NCBI GenBank assembly: GCA_940671915.1
Contig: CALNVZ010001744.1
Location: forward strand, 124,967-188,966
DNA length: 64,000 nucleotides
Origin: Paracentrotus lividus
Taxonomy: Eukaryota; Echinodermata; Echinoidea; Camarodonta; Echinidae
Reading direction: 5' to 3'
The notes beneath the pieces are model-generated. The model was given only the letters and a program-made list of their open reading frames with translations, made no database searches and was not told the origin of the DNA. Of the stretch, positions 59,655 to 64,000 are shown piece by piece; position 1 is the first letter of the stretch; every line of letters begins with the position of its first letter. The position numbers and the translations under genes are program-made.

Positions 59655-59732
59655 TGTGTGTGTGTGTGTTTGTGTGTTTGTGTGTGTGTTGTATGTGTGT
59701 GTTTGCGGTGAGAGTGTGTGTGTGTGTGTGCA
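59655..59732. repeat. (GT)n microsatellite, interrupted
   Basis: GTGTGT runs with TTTG and TATG interruptions. Confidence 0.9.
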
Positions 59733-60195
59733 CACAATAATTTTGATATTTATTTTAATCTTTACACGTCCACAATTGAGATAAGATTTTGCAGTCTTCT
59801 GAAGATTGTTATTCAGTCAAACGTGCAAAGATCCAAATGAAAATGGTACCAAAATTGTTTGGTGGATGGCTCTACCAAGACATATCATAAAATCCATCGT
59901 TGATTGCTTATACTTTAAACAAGACAACTTTAAAATGATAGCTATTTTTTCTGACATTAAGGTTTTCAATCTAGGATGTCTTTAGTGGCATTCTGAACAC
60001 ATGGCCAAGGAACCTCAGACGGCGTTCTTCAATAATTATAATACTCGTGGGTCTCTGGTTGGATCTTGATATAAATTACGTCTCTTCATTTGTATTTTCG
60101 GAAGCATCATTGCTGGAAAACATCTAGTTTGTGGGTAAGACATGCTTCCATCTTCCATCTTCGTTCAGGCATAATTGAGACAAGTCCTATCCAAT

Positions 60196-61168
60196 CATAT
60201 CAATTCTACTCCATGTAAAATGTAAAGTTAACGTATACCAATGTGCGGCATTAAATCGTAATCAAACAAGGCGCGCCCATTATCTAAGAGGGGAGACGCA
60301 ACAAAGTGACGTTGGAAATACGGCTGAGAAGCGCAGAAATTTATACAGCTAGCTGCAATAATAAATTAGCTCACAAAAACTCGCGAAAGAAGACTTCCCT
60401 GCAGTGGAATGGTATTTTCCGTTCGTTTGAGCAAACTACTCGTGGAGATGAAAGAAATTGATGAACTTTTATCATGGTGCTAGTTAATAGATCCTCCAGA
60501 CCAGATGTAGGAAATACACATTCAGGCAAGCTTATAACATGATTGTGCTGAAGTTTTTATCAGAATTTGCAATTCATGTAGATTGATGCTCAAAACAATG
60601 ACATGAATAGGTTAACTTGTCACAAGTCTTGCGAAGACGCCGTTCACATGTTTCTATGCGATATGCATGTGATAAGCGTAAATATTGACCAGTTGATGAA
60701 AGAATCTCTTATGATTAAGTCAAAGTGACAGGACTTATTTTAAATCAATTAAAATGAATGTACCATCTCCGGAAAGCTGAGAATTCAAGCTTTTAATTGC
60801 CATGCGAACAATAAGCTATAATAGAATTATGAAACATAGAGGATAAAAACTATGCAGGGCATAGGCTATTTTGAGAGCAAAATATACCATATTGTACAGG
60901 AATTTGATCTGACTAGGCTTTCGAATTGACAAAAGTGACAGGACTTTTTCTTTCCTTTGCAATAAGTTATTCCTATTTTTCAAAAATTCAGACTCTTAGC
61001 GTACTTAATCAGAGCGAACATTACTTTTCTTCGAAAAGGTAGTTGCTCGCCACAATAAAGAAAATAAAGTGAAAAACTGTCCAAAAACAAAAAAGTCAAT
61101 GGGCGCATTCGCTTTGAGTAGAATGGTAGCGCCCTTTATCTCTTAAGTTTACAACTAGAATTGATATG
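60196..61168 (-). mobile_element. TIR element with CATATCAATTCTA ends, copy 2 (inverted to copy 1)
   Basis: CATATCAATTCTAC at the left, CTAGAATTGATATG at the right, 973 bp, reverse-complement match to 46931-47897. It ends about 300 bp upstream of the start codon of the Ig receptor gene. Confidence 0.8.
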
Positions 61169-61242
61169 TTACTCATTTAACTCATATAGTTCGAATGGTA
61201 CATTCTAACATATTGAAAGTAGGTTGCATGATTCTGATCAAG

Positions 61243-61313
61243 CCAATCACAGCACATATAAATCTTTATTTTCAGACTTGATAATCTAACAGCAATCTAA
61301 CAGCTATTTGCAT
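61243..61313 (+). promoter_or_regulatory. Candidate promoter of the Ig receptor gene
   Basis: CCAAT at 61243-61247 and a TATAAAT word at 61257-61263 lie about 200 bp before the start codon, followed by an octamer ATTTGCAT at 61306-61313. CCAAT and TATA are closer together than usual, and AT-rich DNA yields such words by chance. Confidence 0.25.
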
Positions 61314-61465
61314 TTGATTGGAATATGCATATACACTCTGATATCAGTTAGTTTTGAGGTTAATAATTAATTCCATTTTTGAGACCTTTGTCCTTTACGG
61401 CATGGCAAACTAAGATTTATACGATTATGCATGTGACATTGACAAACCACGCACCTTTGTCCAGT

Positions 61466-61538
61466 ATGGCTGTCCTCGCAGATAAACTGTGTTCATGGGC
61501 ATTCATTTGCCTCTCTCTTATATTTTGCTTTATTTCTG
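61466..61538 (+). CDS. Ig-superfamily receptor, exon 1: signal peptide
   Basis: Starting at ATG 61466 the frame reads MAVLADKLC then a hydrophobic run (SWAFICLSLIFCFIS) and a donor CTG|GTAAGA in phase 1. Charged start (Asp6, Lys7), hydrophobic core at residues 9-23 and a small-residue end (S-G-G-S-G across the junction) fit a cleaved signal peptide. An earlier in-frame ATG at 61424 would add 14 residues without hydrophobicity, so the later one is preferred. The 734-bp intron 1 holds a long hairpin. The product enters the secretory path. Confidence 0.8.
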
Positions 61539-61714
61539 GTAAGATATCTAACAACGCATAAACAATTTTAATGAAAGACTTGTATTTATTTTCGTTTCTT
61601 CTCTAAATTCATTTTACTTTCCATAACCTTATCGAACTGAAGACCTTTGCTAAGCAGTCATGAGCGGTGGGAACAAACAATCGCAAGCCTTCTTTTGCAA
61701 CATGCATGTCAATG

Positions 61715-62110
61715 GCTTGCTTTAAGGGAATAATTGTGAAATTATCAGAATTCTAATATTTTAGCTGGAATAAACATTATTTCTCATTCACTTTGGATGG
61801 ATATAAAGCAAGATTTACATTCTCATAGCTGAAATATGAAATATTTGTCATTTATGTAAATTAAATGGGAAGATAATTGTCGAGCAGTGGGCATCAACTT
61901 TTTCACGTGAATATTCATGAGAAAAAGTTGATGCCCACTGCTCGACAATTATCTTCCCATGTCATTTACATAAATGACAAATATTTCATATTTCAGCTAT
62001 GAGAATGTAAATCTTGCTTTATATCCATCCAAAGTGAATGAGAAATAATGTTTATTCCAGCTAAAATATTAGAATTCTGATAATTTCCCAATTATTCCCT
62101 TAAAGCAAGC
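61715..62110. repeat. Nearly perfect 396-bp hairpin in intron 1
   Basis: Arms of about 190 bp (61715-61904 and 61921-62110) with a 16-bp loop. Outer ends are GCTTGCTTTAAGGG and CCCTTAAAGCAAGC; the inner stem is CATCAACTTTTTC/GAAAAAGTTGATG. Only a few mismatches are visible (for example at TTAAATGGG versus CCCATGTCA). No TA or other clear target duplication was found. Confidence 0.9.
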
Positions 62111-62271
62111 GATTATCTGATTTTTATCGATTTTGCACCAATCTGGAGGGAAATATTTACCTTTTCTTTTACAATTATGCTGTAGACTTGACTGCCCCTT
62201 TAATGATTTTGCATCATGGTTACACTTAGTTTGGTAATTTCACTGGATATTTATTTTTCTTGGTTTTACAG

Positions 62272-62616
62272 GTGGCTCTGGTGATGTACCTGATGACGTC
62301 GTATATACCCAATTACACAAAACTGCACAAATAGGGAGCAGGGTTGTTCTGAGATGTGAGTTTTATGGAACACCACTAGCTGTCTATTGGAAGAAAGGAG
62401 AAGACCCAACCTCAGCACCCAACCTGATCACGTGGTTTGGACAGCAACTAGAAATAGCAACCGGATCATGTGTGGCAGACAGGTCGTGTGAGATGGATGA
62501 TGATTTTTCTCTAATCATCAGAAACATGAGTATGGCAGACAGAGGACGCTACATATGTAGAGTTTCCAACTACAAGGGGATACTTATTCACAATTTTACT
62601 GACATAGAAGTATTCG
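62272..62616 (+). CDS. Ig-superfamily receptor, exon 2: V/I-type Ig domain
   Basis: Acceptor TTTTTCTTGGTTTTACAG, donor TTCG|GTGAGA, 345 bp, class 1-1, 115 codons: one exon for one domain, as usual for Ig receptors. Core residues are present: Cys29 in V-V-L-R-C, Trp40 in V-Y-W-K-K, and D-R-G-R-Y-I-C with Cys96. Two further cysteines (67 and 73) sit close together in the C'-E region and may form an extra loop. N-M-S and N-F-T are possible N-glycosylation sites. Likely an extracellular recognition domain. The ligand is unknown. Confidence 0.9.
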
Positions 62617-62639
62617 GTGAGAAATATTACGAAGTTTTA

Positions 62640-63400
62640 ACAAGCATTACTATCGAATACTGAGTTTAAGACTAAACCATTTACCTATTAGAATACGTAA
62701 GAATAAAAACAGAGAAATACCAAAACTGGAGGAATAATCTCATCTTGTATTTTCATGATTTAGGGAAATGCTACATAACCATAAAGCCATTGATATGATT
62801 GATTTACAAATTTTCAGAGTTTTTCTACAAAAATCTTGCAAGTCGTTTTTTATGATTTTATTATGATAATCCAAATTTTTCACCAAAATTCCCCAATAAT
62901 GTGCATATTCGAAATTTGAATAAACTACAAAGATGAAATGAAGGCCCATTTTATATTACTTTTTTAATTATTTGTTTCATTAGTACTCTAAATGACTTGT
63001 TTTAATACTGTCCCAATTTTCAAGTCTATCTATCCAATTCAATCTTCCCGAAATCTGAATTTAGCACCCCCCCCCCCCTCCTCCCATGGACCCAAACTGA
63101 TCATAATAATCAAATCGAATGAAGGATAAGACCTATTCTAGAATGGCCAGCCATGTATCCGTTAAAAAATGATTTTTCTTCATTCTATCAAACAGATGAT
63201 GCACCTGATTTTCGTGATTCGGAATAAGTTGAATGAAATTAAAAAATTCCATATTTACCTTTATGCCCACAATTCTTACCGACTCCATAGTCCTTCTCTC
63301 ATCTGTGCCTAAGTATACATGTATATGTATATGCAGGCCTACATTTTTACTTTACGAAGATTTCAAATTTCGTCAGAAGTACCAACAATTTTGTTACCTT
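62640..63400 (+). other. Intron 2 of the Ig receptor gene
   Basis: AT-rich, with a poly-C run at 63067-63080. No repeat end or other coding frame recognised. Confidence 0.6.
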
Positions 63401-63414
63401 CTTTATAATTGCAG

Positions 63415-63837
63415 CATTGCCCAAGGACCCGGTCATCAATGAATGCGTTGCTAAGAACTATAGAGAACATTGTTATGTTCCCTTATCATCCATTGACATC
63501 ACTACCACCAACATCACGTGTAGTGTTCAAAGATACTTTCCGACCGTAGATCTGTTCTTTCTACACGACTCTCAGAAGTATGCCACCACTGATACAGTGG
63601 ATGTTACCAATACAGATGGAACTAAAAACAAAACCATCTCTACTGTAGCCCAAGCTAGTAATAAGCCATATGTCTGTGTGGCATCCAACATTCCTGGATC
63701 ACATTACAAGAGGACTGCAACAGTTAGAGTGATCCGTGCAGATGATGTCGTCCCATCCGGACCTGGTGTAGGATCACCCAATCAAACAACGTCATCTGGG
63801 ATGGGTGAACCTCCAGAATCAAATGTCATCAAAATCG
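63415..63837 (+). CDS. Ig-superfamily receptor, exon 3: C-type Ig domain plus stalk
   Basis: Acceptor TTCTTTATAATTGCAG, donor ATCG|GTAGGA, 423 bp, class 1-1, 141 codons. Residues 8-100 look like an Ig domain with N-I-T-C-S-V (Cys36) and K-P-Y-V-C-V-A-S (Cys88). The core Trp is replaced (V-D-L-F-F-L), and two extra Cys lie at 11 and 20. Possible glycosylation at Asn33 and Asn72. Residues 106-141 form a Pro/Ser/Gly/Thr-rich stalk, so a membrane segment probably follows in the next exon beyond 64000. It could also be a secreted form. An AG just before the window end (63989 or 63993) may be the next acceptor. Confidence 0.85.
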
Positions 63838-64000
63838 GTAGGAGATAATATTAATAAATCTGCTTCGTATATAACTTGTAAAGTGTAAGCTTAAAAAAAA
63901 TCATGTCATGAATTTACTATCATGGTATTGTTTAAATATGATGTCCTTAAACATAAATAATGAACACAGTATTGTATTTTTTCATAAAGCCAGTCCTGCT

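Overview
The window looks like nuclear DNA of a marine invertebrate deuterostome, most likely an echinoderm and probably a sea urchin. This is an inference from AT-rich DNA with spliced exons, long introns, a very high load of inverted-repeat transposons and tRNA-derived SINEs, a foldback element built like the sea urchin TU elements, and Death-domain and Ig-receptor exons of the kind expanded in that lineage. No species can be named from the sequence. Nothing resembles a bacterial operon.

Two cellular loci are supported, both on the + strand. Locus 1 (about 4.4-49.1 kb) is a series of exons that each encode about one Death-fold domain: 12445-12705, 13349-13621, 20869-21135, 28593-28844, 28982-29194, 29598-29894, 32365-32628, and a terminal exon 48626-49107 with a stop codon and an acidic, Ser-rich tail. 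Every internal exon starts after the first base of a codon and ends after the first base of a codon (class 1-1), always with G at the donor side. They can therefore be joined, skipped or shuffled without breaking the frame. A 39-bp mini-exon of the same class (4441-4479) and an alternative short last exon (33023-33057) are weaker candidates. If spliced together they give a protein that is essentially a tandem array of divergent Death domains, a plausible intracellular assembly scaffold. This is the most unusual thing in the window. Locus 2 (61466 to beyond the window end) is the 5' part of an Ig-superfamily cell-surface receptor: signal peptide exon, V/I-type Ig exon, C-type Ig plus stalk exon, again all class 1-1.

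Between and inside these loci almost everything is mobile DNA. There are four decayed non-LTR retrotransposon pieces: 8.85-9.79 kb (-), 10.15-10.46 kb (+), 25.65-26.60 kb (-) and 38.4-39.9 kb (+). A longer R2/NeSL-like copy lies at 34.3-36.5 kb (-). At least a dozen TIR elements are visible, many flanked by TA and many palindromic over their full length. A 2.0-kb foldback element has minisatellite arms and a 10-bp target duplication (30043-32078). A possible Helitron end carries ~155-bp tandem repeats full of AGGTCA half-sites (2.1-3.5 kb). Two tRNA-derived SINE copies, several minisatellites and many microsatellites complete the picture.

Exon borders were chosen by eye from AG/GT sites and reading frame; no transcript or homology search was available. 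Assignment of all Death-fold exons to one gene is an inference from strand, order and phase.
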